This document shows positions 43,353-52,442 of a stretch of 64,000 bases of DNA, one piece after another. The notes below the pieces were generated by a model, which was given only the letters and a program-made list of their open reading frames with translations, had not been told where the DNA came from and searched no databases. This stretch comes from Palsa-1233 sp039933845 (GTDB lineage Bacteria; Gemmatimonadota; Gemmatimonadetes; Gemmatimonadales; GWC2-71-9): positions 1 through 64,000 of the forward strand of contig JBDTNH010000004.1 of assembly GCA_039933845.1 (NCBI GenBank). Reading direction: 5' to 3'. The translations under genes and the position numbers were made by a program. The first letter of the stretch is position 1; each line of letters opens with the position of its first letter.

Positions 43353-43357
43353 GTCAC

Positions 43358-43363
43358 AATCTA
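43358..43363 (-). promoter_or_regulatory. -10 box of nadE, leaderless
   Basis: TAGATT on the minus strand, 5 nt before the ATG. The sequence is the same as that before the VWA gene and at the same distance. Confidence 0.4.
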
Positions 43364-43412
43364 CCCGCGTCGATTCGTATATTCCCTGCTTCTCGACCAT
43401 CAGGAGCGTGCC

Positions 43413-43874
43413 ATGACCCTACTCGACTCGATCGCCGATGCCCCCAATGCCAGTCAGCCGCTGCCTTGGCTTCTCACCTGTGGCCAGCCCACGGTTGAGC
43501 AGTTCACCAGGGCCGTGGAGGCCGGCGTGACCCTCGTGATCGACCTCCGGGATCCGATGGAAGCGCGCCCCTTCGATGAGCCAGATACCCTCAAGGGACT
43601 GGGTGCGACATACCTCAACGTGCCGGTGACCTCCGGGGCGCTCGACGACACCTCGCTCGAACAGATCCTCGAGGCGATCCGTGCCCACCCAAACGCGCCG
43701 ACGATGGTCCACTGCGCGAGCGCCAACCGCGTCGGCGGCGCGCTGATCCCCTTCTTCATGCTCGATCAGGGAATGGACGAGCCTGCGGCGATTGACGCCG
43801 CGATGAAGGTCGGGCTACGAAGTGCCGAACTGATGGAGTGGGGCCTCGCCTATGCACGAGCGCGCCGCCCCTAG
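43413..43874 (+). CDS. Cysteine phosphatase-like protein (DUF442/PTP type)
   Basis: A 153-aa protein with the dual-specificity phosphatase-like fold. The active-site loop is V-H-C-A-S-A-N-R-V-G-G (Cys and Arg in C-x5-R) near residues 107-117; the general acid candidate is in the loop with I-D-L-R-D-P. Related proteins are called beta-lactamase hydrolase-like or sulfur-transfer linked. AGGAG precedes the ATG; TATATT at 43378-43383 may be the -10 box. Confidence 0.8.
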   Translation: MTLLDSIADAPNASQPLPWLLTCGQPTVEQFTRAVEAGVTLVIDLRDPMEARPFDEPDTLKGLGATYLNVPVTSGALDDTSLEQILEAIRAHPNAPTMVHCASANRVGGALIPFFMLDQGMDEPAAIDAAMKVGLRSAELMEWGLAYARARRP

Positions 43875-43914
43875 TTCGGGACGGCGCGCCTGTACGTGAT
43901 CAGCGGAACTTGCC

Positions 43915-45372
43915 CTACCGACTGCTGGGGCCTCGGCTCCGAGACCGCGTCGGACCGCTACTCGCCGGAGGCGGAGGTGGCGACGACCGACTGGTGCTTG
44001 GCGGCGGGCTGCTCGGTCGGGGGGCCGGTTCTGGCGAGCTCTGCCGGGGGGGCGGGCTACTTTCCCGAGGCGGCGAACTCTGGCGTGACGGAGGCGATGC
44101 CTCGCGGCGGGGCGGCGGGCTCGAGACCGGACGCATGCCCGCACTCGCTTCGCGAGTGGTCGCTTCCTCCCGAGGCATACTCCGCGACGAGGTGGGCGGA
44201 CGGTACACGGGCCGCTCCTCCCCGCGTTCCTGGACCAGCGGGGTCGGAGCGGGGAGCGTCGACCGAGTCCCGACGGCGCTTTCCGACGTCGGGCGGCGGC
44301 TCCGCGAGCGCTCGGTCTGGGTCGGAGCCGGCGGTGGTGCCGACGACCGGCTTGGCGGAGTCGCAGTCGACGGCGGCCGATTTTCCGTGGCCGGTGGGGG
44401 CGATCCGCCACGGCTCCGCGTCGTCACCGTCCTGCCACCCACCGAGGTGGATGTCGGGCGAGGCATTGGATCGCTCAACCGACGCCCGATTCCCGTCGCC
44501 GGCGCAAGTCCGCCCTGTGGGACCCGCGCACGAGTCCCATAGATCGGGTTGGGTACCACGGGTCGTAGCGGCGTGTTGATCACCGTGATCGGACGATAGG
44601 GCGTCCCGTAATAGGGGTCCCACCCATACCACCCGTTCCATCCTCCGCCATACCCAGAGCCCCAACCCGAGTAGCCGTAGCGGTTCCGTCCATACTGAGA
44701 GCCATACCACGGGTCGTACCAGGGGTCGTTCCAGCGGCTGCCAATCGAGATCGACCAGCCCGGCGAACGCCATCCGCAGGCCAGGCAAGTATCGAAGTAG
44801 GGGTCACCCCATCCGGCATCCGCGACGACCACCGGCTGCGTACTCTCATATCCCGGACCCCAGACTCGGTAGCCGAGAACGTCGTAGTCGAAATTGCCAC
44901 GGTCCGTCATCCGGTCGACGATGTCGAGGAGCTGCGACTCGACATCACCGGCTGGATCGGCCAGCCGAAGGCGTTCATAGTCCCAGCGCACACCGTTGCC
45001 GGTGGCGTAGCCCGCAAAGGAGAATCGCTCGCGCGAGAGGACAGAGAGAATGATCCCGGTCCCACCACGATCGTCCGCGAGGAATGTCGCATCGTCGTGC
45101 TGTCCACGAAGGGCATACCGCCGTCCGCCCCGGACCGACGTGTCGAGGTCGGGGTCGACCGGAAAAAGGACCCGTACATAGCCGTCGCCATCGACGCGGA
45201 AGACGAGCAAGTAGCCATCGTCGTCTGGAGCGACTTCGACCTTGACCCGGTCACCTGGGCGATAGTCGCCACCATTGAGGGAAAGGCGAACCTGATCATT
45301 GGCTGGCACGCCAACGACCCCGGCCGATACACCGGCCGAGGTCGCGGCAAGCAAGGCGAGTAACGCGTACAT
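43915..45372 (-). CDS. DUF4384-containing surface protein with Ser/Pro/Arg tail
   Basis: A 485-aa exported protein. A signal peptide is followed by a DUF4384 domain (about 27-130: L-S-L-N-G-G-D-Y-R-P-G-D-R-V and V-L-F-P). Residues 165-260 are rich in Tyr, Gly and Trp, with W-Y-D-P-W-Y repeats. The last 220 residues are low-complexity Ser/Pro/Arg with blocks such as S-S-P-P-P-R. AGGAGG precedes the start. It looks like an envelope or surface protein; the function is unknown. Confidence 0.76.
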   Translation of the reverse strand: MYALLALLAATSAGVSAGVVGVPANDQVRLSLNGGDYRPGDRVKVEVAPDDDGYLLVFRVDGDGYVRVLFPVDPDLDTSVRGGRRYALRGQHDDATFLADDRGGTGIILSVLSRERFSFAGYATGNGVRWDYERLRLADPAGDVESQLLDIVDRMTDRGNFDYDVLGYRVWGPGYESTQPVVVADAGWGDPYFDTCLACGWRSPGWSISIGSRWNDPWYDPWYGSQYGRNRYGYSGWGSGYGGGWNGWYGWDPYYGTPYRPITVINTPLRPVVPNPIYGTRARVPQGGLAPATGIGRRLSDPMPRPTSTSVGGRTVTTRSRGGSPPPATENRPPSTATPPSRSSAPPPAPTQTERSRSRRPTSESAVGTRSTLPAPTPLVQERGEERPVYRPPTSSRSMPREEATTREASAGMRPVSSPPPRREASPPSRQSSPPRESSPPPRQSSPEPAPRPSSPPPSTSRSSPPPPPASSGPTRSRSRGPSSR

Positions 45373-45533
45373 GGTTCCTCCTGCACTTTGTGACGGACCG
45401 GCACCTTCAGGGACAGCCTCCTACATATACCAGATTCATGCCAGACTTAAGTTATTTAATGGCAACAACTTGAGAAAGACGGCACAACGAATATGTCCGA
45501 TTGCTCGGTGAAGTTGACGATTCCCCGACACCC
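45373..45533. other. AT-rich intergenic region
   Basis: 161 bp between the SnoaL-like gene and DUF4384 (both minus). The part from 45421 to 45500 is AT-rich for this genome and contains AAGTT/AACTT short inverted elements. It probably holds the DUF4384 promoter (TATATG near 45424-45429 on the minus strand). Confidence 0.4.
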
Positions 45534-45962
45534 TCAAGCCCTGGAGGTATCCCGGCCGCCGTTCCAGCGATGCCAGTACATGCGCAGTTCGGTGATCCGA
45601 TGACCGTCGGTCTCGGCGAACAGCGCTCCCCGGGCGTCGACCCACTGCCCCGACTTTCGGCGCCGGAAGACCAGGCGAAATTCGGTGCTGAACCAGAGGT
45701 CCCCGGCGGTGAAGATCTCGCCCACGGTGAACCGCGGTTCAGACTGGCTGTACGGGATATCAGCCGCCCAACTCCGCATGGCGGCAATGCCCCTGATCGG
45801 CTCAGAGAATGGCGTCTCGAGAAACGTGCACTCCTCGGCGAACACTTCCATCATGGTGTCGATTCTGGCCTTGCTCCAGCTGCGAGCGAGGGTTTCCGCG
45901 AGCGCGCGCGCGCGCAGAGTGAACGGGAGCTCGAGCTCCGAGTTGTCGTCGTCCGTGCTCAT
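45534..45962 (-). CDS. SnoaL/NTF2-like protein
   Basis: A 142-aa protein with the NTF2-like pattern: R-A-L-A-E-T-L-A-R-S-W, then F-A-E-E-C-T-F-L-E-T-P-F and W-F-S-T-E-F-R-L-V-F-R-R. Resembles DUF1348/SnoaL-type small-molecule-binding folds; no catalytic residues can be assigned. The ATG overlaps the kinase stop by 4 nt. Confidence 0.75.
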   Translation of the reverse strand: MSTDDDNSELELPFTLRARALAETLARSWSKARIDTMMEVFAEECTFLETPFSEPIRGIAAMRSWAADIPYSQSEPRFTVGEIFTAGDLWFSTEFRLVFRRRKSGQWVDARGALFAETDGHRITELRMYWHRWNGGRDTSRA

Positions 45963-48871
45963 GGTTTCCGCCCGCTCAGGGTATCCTCGATGGGGCGCTC
46001 GCCGCTCAAGCGGGTGATGGCCTCGCGGACTGCGTCGGCCACCGGTTGGTAGGCTGAGTCTGGGTGATCCCAAAGGCTCAGGAATCGCTGATAATGGACC
46101 CGTGCGGAATCGGCTTGCCCGGCGGCCTCAAAGATCGAGCCCAGGGCTCGCTCGCGGGCAGTAAAGAGTTCCAGCGAGTTGGGGAACCCCCATCGTAGGC
46201 GAGTAAGGGCGGCGGTGCGGTGGCTCGGGATTCTTGCCTCAAGCAGCGCGTACCGAATCTGGAAGGGCGCGGTGAAGGTGGCGAACCCGAGTGAGCTGCC
46301 GATCAATTGGATCCCGCTGTCTGCCAAGACCAGCGCGCGGGCGGTGTCCCCCTTGGCCGCCGCCGCGAGCCCGATGATCCCGACCAGAGTGCCACGAATG
46401 GGCCGCTGCAGGGTGTCCGGGTTGCCGAGCAGGACTCGGGCAATCGCCTCGGCCTCGTCCGGCCTGCCCATTTCGACTGCCAGGAGGGCGCGCCACGTGC
46501 CCAGGTACGAATTCGGATTCCGGGCATTTGCGATGGCGAATCCCGAGTCAATTTGCGCGAGTCGGCGTGCGGTCTCGAATCCGGAGAGCATCGGCAGCAG
46601 GGGGATGTAGCCGGCCGCTTCTCCGAGGCCTGCTCCCTCGCGCTGAATGTATGCGCGCGCGCTATCGATTCGGGCCGTCGAGGCGGAGATCAGCCCCACG
46701 ATGAGGTCCATCTGCGGGCCGAAGGCCTGTCCATCCATGGTGCGTGCGAGGCCGCGCAGGAGCTGGATGAGGCGGGTGCCGCTGATGGAATCAGCGGTGA
46801 GCTTCGAGGTCAAGGTAGCAAAGGCCATCCCACTGCCGATGGCGTCACCAAACATCGCCGCGATCGCGCTGTCGGACCCCGCCATCGCCTGACGGACCAG
46901 GCGGACTCGCTCCAGCTCCGCCGTGGCATTCGCAGCCCGGAAGACCGACTCGTATCGCCCGATCAGCCCGGTGTCGTGCTGAATGATGGCGAGTTCGAGC
47001 GGGTGGATCGCCGCCTGGGTCAGCGTCGAATCGATCCCGAGGACGCGGTCGAATGGGGCGCGGAGTTGGTCGGGCGGCAGCGGCCGATAGGACCGCCCGT
47101 GAAACTGCGCTTCACCGAGGAGATACCAGCCGTCGGCATCATCGGGATGCGCGCGAGTGTAGGAGGCGGCAGAGTCTATCGCCGAATTCTCGGCACGATT
47201 GAACAAGTCCGACGCGTAGAGCAGTGACCGGAGTCGAGGCGGAAGCGAATCCGAGTACCTGACCGCATTGGCGGAGGCGGCGCGGGCGATCGGGCCTTGG
47301 TACGCTCCCTTCCATCCCAAGGTATTGGCGAGCTTGTACCAGGCCAGCGCGAAGGTGGAGTCCTCGCGCACCGATTCCTCGAAGGCAGATTGTGCACTGT
47401 CCCATTCGCCGCGGCGGTGATACCGCTCCCCTTGCAGGTACGCCCGGATGGCCGGGACCGAGTGCGAACGGATGCCCGACGCGTTGGCCGACGGCAGCGG
47501 CTCCCGGGAACGCCAGATGTCGCGAAGCAGCGAGAGCGCCAATGTGTTGGAGAGCGTCAGCACCGAATCGGCGGGACCGTCGACCGACGCGCGTGAAAGT
47601 TCCTTGCCATTCAGGTCATAGAGCTGGGCGCTGAGGCGGGCGGTTCCACCGGTGGTGATCACGCTTCCCATCAGGACCGAGGCCGCCTTCGTGCTCCGTG
47701 CCACCGCGAGCGCATCCTGGAGATCACCAGCGCCCCCATCCACCTGGCGGTGCCACTCCCGGATCACGCTGCGCGGCTCGATCGTCTCGATGTCGCCGAC
47801 CCCGCTCAGGGAGCCCGCGAGCAGGTCAACCATTCCCTCGCCGATTCCCTCGAGACCTGGGCCCGTCGTGGCGAACGGGACGATCGCAATCGATTCTGCC
47901 CCCGAGATGACCGTGCGCGGGGGACCGGCAAAGAATACTCCCCAGATCACGGCAGCGGCCGTCACGGCGACGGGCAGGATGATGGCAAGTCGCTTCCACC
48001 GGCGGCTTTCACGCGTGGCCGCGGCGACGCCTGAGCTCTCCTGCGTCACCGCACGCGCGAAATCGGTGATGTTCGCGAACCGGTCTTCCGGATCGGTCGA
48101 CATCGCGCGCTTGGTCGCGTTATCCACCTCGGCCGGGATGCCATCAACCACGCTCGAGAGCAGCGGTCGCGGCGCGGTGAGGATCGCCGTCAGCATGGCC
48201 TGCATCGTGGGGCCGGCAAACGCCTGCCGTCCGGTGACCAGCTCGAAGAAGACGCACGCGAGCGCATATTGGTCGCTCCGAGCATCGACCTCGTCGGCGG
48301 TCGCCTGTTCGGGGCTCATGTAGGCCGGGGTCCCGATCGCCATGCCCGAGCCGGTGAGGTTGCTCTCGGAGCGAGACGCGTCGACGGCTCGTGCGATCCC
48401 GAAATCGGCGACCACGGCATGACCGCCGGAGAGCATGATGTTCTCCGGCTTGATGTCCCGGTGCACGATACCATGGGCGTGGGCGTGCGCCAGTCCACTG
48501 GCTGCTTCCTGGATGATCACGGCGGCTCGCGGCAGCGCGATCCTGCCCTCGCGCTGCATCAGGTCACGCAGCGATTCGCCCTCGATGAAGGGCATGACAT
48601 AATAGAGGATGCCGTTGGCAGATCCCGAATCGTAGACGGGGACGATGTGTGGGTGCTGGAGCTTCGCGGCGAGCTCAATCTCGCGAAGAAAGCGTTCCCC
48701 ACCGAGGGACGCGGCGAGCTCAGGGCGGAGCACCTTGATGGCGACTTGGCGATGGTGCTTCAAGTCTTCGGCGAGATACACGGTCGCCATGCCGCCTTGG
48801 CCGACCTGACGGTCGAGCGCATACTGGTCCTTCAGTGCATCGGCGAGTCGCTCCAGCATCCTGTCGGTCAT
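45959..48871 (-). CDS. Ser/Thr protein kinase with TolB-like and TPR-like sensor
   Basis: A 970-aa membrane kinase. Kinase domain at residues 20-280: Gly loop G-Q-G-G-M-A-T-V-Y at 24-32, Lys46 in V-A-I-K, H-R-D with Asp139, D-F-G with Asp156. A transmembrane helix near 295-315 is followed by a TolB-N-like domain (S-I-A-I-V-P-F) and a long helical part with TPR-like repeats (Y-L-Q-G-E-R-Y-H-R-R-G-E-W-D-S-A). This layout is common in Gemmatimonadota and Acidobacteria. AGGAGG precedes the ATG. Divergent from the PP-loop operon. Confidence 0.91.
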   Translation of the reverse strand: MTDRMLERLADALKDQYALDRQVGQGGMATVYLAEDLKHHRQVAIKVLRPELAASLGGERFLREIELAAKLQHPHIVPVYDSGSANGILYYVMPFIEGESLRDLMQREGRIALPRAAVIIQEAASGLAHAHAHGIVHRDIKPENIMLSGGHAVVADFGIARAVDASRSESNLTGSGMAIGTPAYMSPEQATADEVDARSDQYALACVFFELVTGRQAFAGPTMQAMLTAILTAPRPLLSSVVDGIPAEVDNATKRAMSTDPEDRFANITDFARAVTQESSGVAAATRESRRWKRLAIILPVAVTAAAVIWGVFFAGPPRTVISGAESIAIVPFATTGPGLEGIGEGMVDLLAGSLSGVGDIETIEPRSVIREWHRQVDGGAGDLQDALAVARSTKAASVLMGSVITTGGTARLSAQLYDLNGKELSRASVDGPADSVLTLSNTLALSLLRDIWRSREPLPSANASGIRSHSVPAIRAYLQGERYHRRGEWDSAQSAFEESVREDSTFALAWYKLANTLGWKGAYQGPIARAASANAVRYSDSLPPRLRSLLYASDLFNRAENSAIDSAASYTRAHPDDADGWYLLGEAQFHGRSYRPLPPDQLRAPFDRVLGIDSTLTQAAIHPLELAIIQHDTGLIGRYESVFRAANATAELERVRLVRQAMAGSDSAIAAMFGDAIGSGMAFATLTSKLTADSISGTRLIQLLRGLARTMDGQAFGPQMDLIVGLISASTARIDSARAYIQREGAGLGEAAGYIPLLPMLSGFETARRLAQIDSGFAIANARNPNSYLGTWRALLAVEMGRPDEAEAIARVLLGNPDTLQRPIRGTLVGIIGLAAAAKGDTARALVLADSGIQLIGSSLGFATFTAPFQIRYALLEARIPSHRTAALTRLRWGFPNSLELFTARERALGSIFEAAGQADSARVHYQRFLSLWDHPDSAYQPVADAVREAITRLSGERPIEDTLSGRKP

Positions 48872-48911
48872 GGGCCGCCCGTCGAGAGGAGGATTGTTGG
48901 AATCTAGTGGG

Positions 48912-48940
48912 CTGGCACGGGGATGAGGAGCCGATAAGTT
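48912..48940 (+). promoter_or_regulatory. Promoter of the PP-loop operon
   Basis: CTGGCA (912-917), 17-nt spacer, TAAGTT (935-940). The leader to the GTG at 48980 is about 33 nt. A TAGATT box for the divergent kinase lies at 48901-48906. Confidence 0.5.
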
Positions 48941-48979
48941 TCCTGTGGACCCCGTCCTTCATGAACCAGAGGCACGACC

Positions 48980-50116
48980 GTGGCCAGTGCATTTCGTGTG
49001 ACCGACATCCGCGTTGGCCATTCTGCCGATGGCTCGCACGAACTCAGCGCAGATCTCGGCGGGGAACGTGTCTGGTTCCGCGTCCCCGAGGACCGCGCGC
49101 TCGACTTCCGCGGTGATGCGCTCGCGGTGGCTGGCCTGTTGCCCGCGATGCTGCGGGGGACAGCGCTGGAAGTCGATGCTGAGGCCCCCATTTGTCCAAT
49201 CCTCCTCGGAAACCTTCACGCCCTCCAACATGTCTTTCAGCTGTGGGGACCCGCCTTTGGTCTGGTCCTCAAGGTCATCCCGATCCGCGTTGCGACGTCC
49301 CCCGCTCCGCCCGGGCGGGAGATCGGCGCGTTCTTCTCGGGCGGGGTGGATGGCACCCATACCCTGCTTGAAGCTCCCGAGCCCCCAGAGGTCGCCGCGA
49401 TGGTGCGAGGGGTGGATTTCCAGCTCGACAATCCCGTGTACGACGAGAGCCTGGCTCGAAACCGGGCGTGGCTCGCACCCCGCGGCATCGCATTGATCCC
49501 TATGAGCAGTAATCTTCGCTGGGTTGCGCGATCCCATGGACTCGGCTGGGGCGCCTACTTCGGAGCAGGGCTCGCGGCCTTCGCGCACGTATACGGATTT
49601 CGCAAGACCTGGATCGCTGGCGGCCACAGTTGGAAACATCTGCTGGTGGAAGGGTCGCATCCGTGCACGGACCATCTGTGGTCAAGCGAGACCCGCACCA
49701 TCCAGCATCACGGGCGCGACAGCTTGCGCTGGGAGAAGCTCGAGCGAATTGCCAAGGAACCGGGGGCGCTTGAAATCCTTCGGGTCTGCTGGCAAGACAA
49801 CGGGTTTAATTGCGGCAAGTGCGAGAAGTGCCTCCGGACGATGGTGACACTCAGATTGCTCGGCCTCACATCGGCGAACTTTCCGCCGCTCGATGACCTG
49901 CGGCTTGTCGCGCGATTCAAACCGGCCGATGAGAGCGAGGCGATCTTCATCGAGGAAGCGATCGCGCTCGGGATTCAACGTCGTGACGCAGCTGTTGTAG
50001 GGGCTCTACAGTCCTCGCTTCGACGATACCGACTGCGCGGACTTGCCCGTGATGCCGACACTCTCCTGCTGGGAGGCCTCCTCAACCGAGCACGCAATTC
50101 ACTGAAACGGGGGTAG
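48980..50116 (+). CDS. PP-loop ATP-pyrophosphatase-like protein, copy A
   Basis: A 378-aa soluble protein and the first of three tandem paralogues. An N-terminal beta-type domain (about 15-100) carries V-W-F-R-V-P. The PP-loop F-F-S-G-G-V-D-G-T-H is at 118-127, as in QueC, TilS, NadE and asparagine synthetase, which adenylate a substrate. The core then shows S-H-P-C-T-D-H-L-W-S-S-E and I-Q-H-H-G. A Cys cluster follows: Cys270, then N-C-G-K-C-E-K-C-L-R-T with Cys 278, 281 and 284, likely a zinc site. GTG start with AGAGG upstream. The substrate is unknown. Confidence 0.85.
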   Translation: MASAFRVTDIRVGHSADGSHELSADLGGERVWFRVPEDRALDFRGDALAVAGLLPAMLRGTALEVDAEAPICPILLGNLHALQHVFQLWGPAFGLVLKVIPIRVATSPAPPGREIGAFFSGGVDGTHTLLEAPEPPEVAAMVRGVDFQLDNPVYDESLARNRAWLAPRGIALIPMSSNLRWVARSHGLGWGAYFGAGLAAFAHVYGFRKTWIAGGHSWKHLLVEGSHPCTDHLWSSETRTIQHHGRDSLRWEKLERIAKEPGALEILRVCWQDNGFNCGKCEKCLRTMVTLRLLGLTSANFPPLDDLRLVARFKPADESEAIFIEEAIALGIQRRDAAVVGALQSSLRRYRLRGLARDADTLLLGGLLNRARNSLKRG

Positions 50117-50117
50117 G

Positions 50118-51287
50118 ATGACCAGTCGAACCACGCCGTACCGCCTCCAGAAGTTCGTGGTGACCGAAGGGCCGAAAGGTCACCGCGTCAGCGCGGCGCT
50201 CGACGGGAGCGAAGTCTGGTTCGAGAGCGAGGGATTTGGGGCACCACACGAAGCAGGAAACGCCTTCCTCTCCGTCGCGCTCCTTGCCGCGATGGCGGAG
50301 GGTCGTGATCTCGACATGTCCGACTTGCCACCGGTCTCCCCGAAGCTCCTCGACGCCGTGCCCACCGTGCAGGCGATCTGGACCCAATGGAATCCGCGCC
50401 TGTCGGCCATCGAGGTCCGCGCCAACCGATCCCAGCACGCCGAACCAGGCACGGGCGAGAGCCTCTTCTTCTCAGGCGGCATTGACGCGACGCACAGCGC
50501 GCTTGAGGGAACGCCGGGGCGGCAACTTGTTTTTGTTTCAGGCTTTGACCACGCGGTCGACCGCGAAATCGTTCCGACCACCACCGCCCGACTCGCGCGA
50601 CTCGCTCAGCAGCTCGGATCGTCCCTGACCATGGTCGAGAGCAATTGGGTCGAGTGGCGACGTGATCGCCGGCTCTCGGGTGCGCTGATGCACGGAGGTT
50701 GCCTGACTGCTGTGGCCCACCTGCTCGGCCACGGCCACATCACGATCTCTTCGTCGAACTCGTTCAAGCGCCTGACACCGTGGGGTACGCATCCTCTGGT
50801 GGATCCGCTCTGGTCTTCGGAACGCACCACGATCCACCACTGGGGCAATGACTGCAGCCGAGCGGAAAAGATCGCGCGTGTTGTCCGAGAGCCGGCGCTT
50901 CACGCCGATCTCTGGGTCTGCCACGAGCGCCAGATTGGCAACTGTGGTCACTGCGCCAAGTGCGCGCGGACCCGCTTGGCGTTCCATCTGCTGGGGAGTG
51001 AACTGCCGACCGAGGGGGGCACGACGCTCAGCGACCCTGTAACGGCGTACCTGCCACACCTCAAGAGCGGTTCCGAACACGTCTACATCGAGGAAATGCA
51101 GGTGCTGGCGCGCGCCGCGGGGCATGATCAGGCGCTCCACCTGCTCGAGCGCGGAGCGCGACGGCTCGCGCGACGCCACCTGCTGCGCGACCTCCGAAAT
51201 GCCGCCTTCACCGGTTCCGCACAACGCCGCATGGCGACGACCGATCTGCAGCCCTGGGGCTACGGCCCCGCGCCGAGGTCACTGTGA
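50118..51287 (+). CDS. PP-loop ATP-pyrophosphatase-like protein, copy B
   Basis: A 389-aa paralogue of copies A and C and the most divergent. PP-loop F-F-S-G-G-I-D-A-T-H at 117-126; W-G-T-H-P-L-V-D-P-L-W-S-S-E near 222-235; Cys268 then N-C-G-H-C-A-K-C-A-R-T with Cys 276, 279 and 282. The N-terminal V-W-F and V-S-A-A-L-D-G are conserved. The H-G-V/S-G-F-D region differs from A and C, so a different substrate or a non-identical subunit is likely. The ATG is 1 nt after the copy A stop (TAGGATG). C-terminal extension of about 15 residues. Confidence 0.85.
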   Translation: MTSRTTPYRLQKFVVTEGPKGHRVSAALDGSEVWFESEGFGAPHEAGNAFLSVALLAAMAEGRDLDMSDLPPVSPKLLDAVPTVQAIWTQWNPRLSAIEVRANRSQHAEPGTGESLFFSGGIDATHSALEGTPGRQLVFVSGFDHAVDREIVPTTTARLARLAQQLGSSLTMVESNWVEWRRDRRLSGALMHGGCLTAVAHLLGHGHITISSSNSFKRLTPWGTHPLVDPLWSSERTTIHHWGNDCSRAEKIARVVREPALHADLWVCHERQIGNCGHCAKCARTRLAFHLLGSELPTEGGTTLSDPVTAYLPHLKSGSEHVYIEEMQVLARAAGHDQALHLLERGARRLARRHLLRDLRNAAFTGSAQRRMATTDLQPWGYGPAPRSL

Positions 51288-52405
51288 CGCTTCGAATCAC
51301 GGAGCCCCGACGGACGCCGCGCGCGGACGGACTCGTCCGGCACTCGGCCCAGGTGGATGGCCAGGAGCTCTGGTTCGACGTACCATCCGACCGCTCGGGA
51401 GAGCTCCGCGGCGAGGCGTTCCTGGCCTGCGTGATCATTCCAGCCATGGCCAGGAATTCTGCCGTCGAGGTCGATCCGGCGCTCCCGATTTGCCCCGACT
51501 TCCTCGCCGGATTGCTGGCGTACATGCAAGTGGTCCGCTTCTGGTCCGACGAAATTGGGCACCGGCTCTGCCCGGTCCCGATCCGCGCCGAGACCGAGCC
51601 TCCCTCCCCGGGCATCGGCACGCTGTCCTTCTTCTCGGGTGGGGTCGACGGGCTCTACACCCTGCTCGAAGAACGACCCCGGATCACCGAAACGGTGTTC
51701 TGCCACGGGGTCGATTTCCAACTCGGCAGTGCGCTCGCCGCCCAAGCCACGAGCCGAAACCGCGCGTGGCTGGCCGATCACGACCTCCCGCTGCTCGAGA
51801 TGGCATCCAATGCGCGCTTCGTCGGCCACCACCTTGGCATCGGATGGAATGCGCACAATGGTGCCTGCCTTGCCGGCTACGGTCATGCCCTCGGGGCTCG
51901 GGAGATCTTGATCGCGTCGGGCCACGCCTGGAGCGACTTTCTGGGGGGGGGAACTCACGTACTCAGCGACCCGCTGTTGTCCTCGGCCGCGACACGCGTT
52001 CACCATCACGGATTCGGCCCGATGCGATGGCAGAAGCTCCTCCGGGTCCTCGCCGAACCTGGGGTGGACGAGCTGCTTCGGGTCTGCTGGCAGGACAAGG
52101 ACTACAACTGTGGCGAATGTGAAAAGTGCCGCCGCACCATGCTGGACCTGCACCTCCTGGGGGTGACGTCACCCGCCTTCCCCTCGACGGCGCGCCTGAC
52201 GGATGTCATCCCAAGTCGAGTGCACGACTGGGAGTCCGCCTGCTACATGCGTCAGACGCTCTGCCTCGCCCAGCACGTCGGGCGCCGCGACGCAGAAGCG
52301 GTGGTGCAGTCCCGTCTCCGAGACTGGGACCGACGCCAATGGCTGCGTCGAGCCGACACGGCCTTCCTCGGCGGCGCCCTCCGCCGGTTGAAGCAACGTC
52401 GTTAA
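51284..52405 (+). CDS. PP-loop ATP-pyrophosphatase-like protein, copy C
   Basis: A 373-aa paralogue closest to copy A. PP-loop F-F-S-G-G-V-D-G-L-Y at 116-125; H-G-V-D-F-Q-L; G-T-H-V-L-S-D-P-L-L-S-S; V-C-W-Q-D then N-C-G-E-C-E-K-C-R-R-T with Cys268, 276, 279 and 282. GTG start overlaps the copy B stop by 4 nt. The L-G-G-G-T-H segment is encoded by a nine-G tract (51943-51951). It ends 37 bp before the convergent mntH gene. Confidence 0.85.
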   Translation: MTLRITEPRRTPRADGLVRHSAQVDGQELWFDVPSDRSGELRGEAFLACVIIPAMARNSAVEVDPALPICPDFLAGLLAYMQVVRFWSDEIGHRLCPVPIRAETEPPSPGIGTLSFFSGGVDGLYTLLEERPRITETVFCHGVDFQLGSALAAQATSRNRAWLADHDLPLLEMASNARFVGHHLGIGWNAHNGACLAGYGHALGAREILIASGHAWSDFLGGGTHVLSDPLLSSAATRVHHHGFGPMRWQKLLRVLAEPGVDELLRVCWQDKDYNCGECEKCRRTMLDLHLLGVTSPAFPSTARLTDVIPSRVHDWESACYMRQTLCLAQHVGRRDAEAVVQSRLRDWDRRQWLRRADTAFLGGALRRLKQRR

Positions 52406-52442
52406 CGGTTGTTGGACGGTGCCGCTCAAGGCGCCAGCAGCC

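Noticed and set aside
48980..52405. Assignment to QatABCD or type IV CBASS (QueC-like) defence
   Set aside because: No QatA ATPase, TatD nuclease, CD-NTase or TGT-like gene nearby; only the PP-loop is shared.
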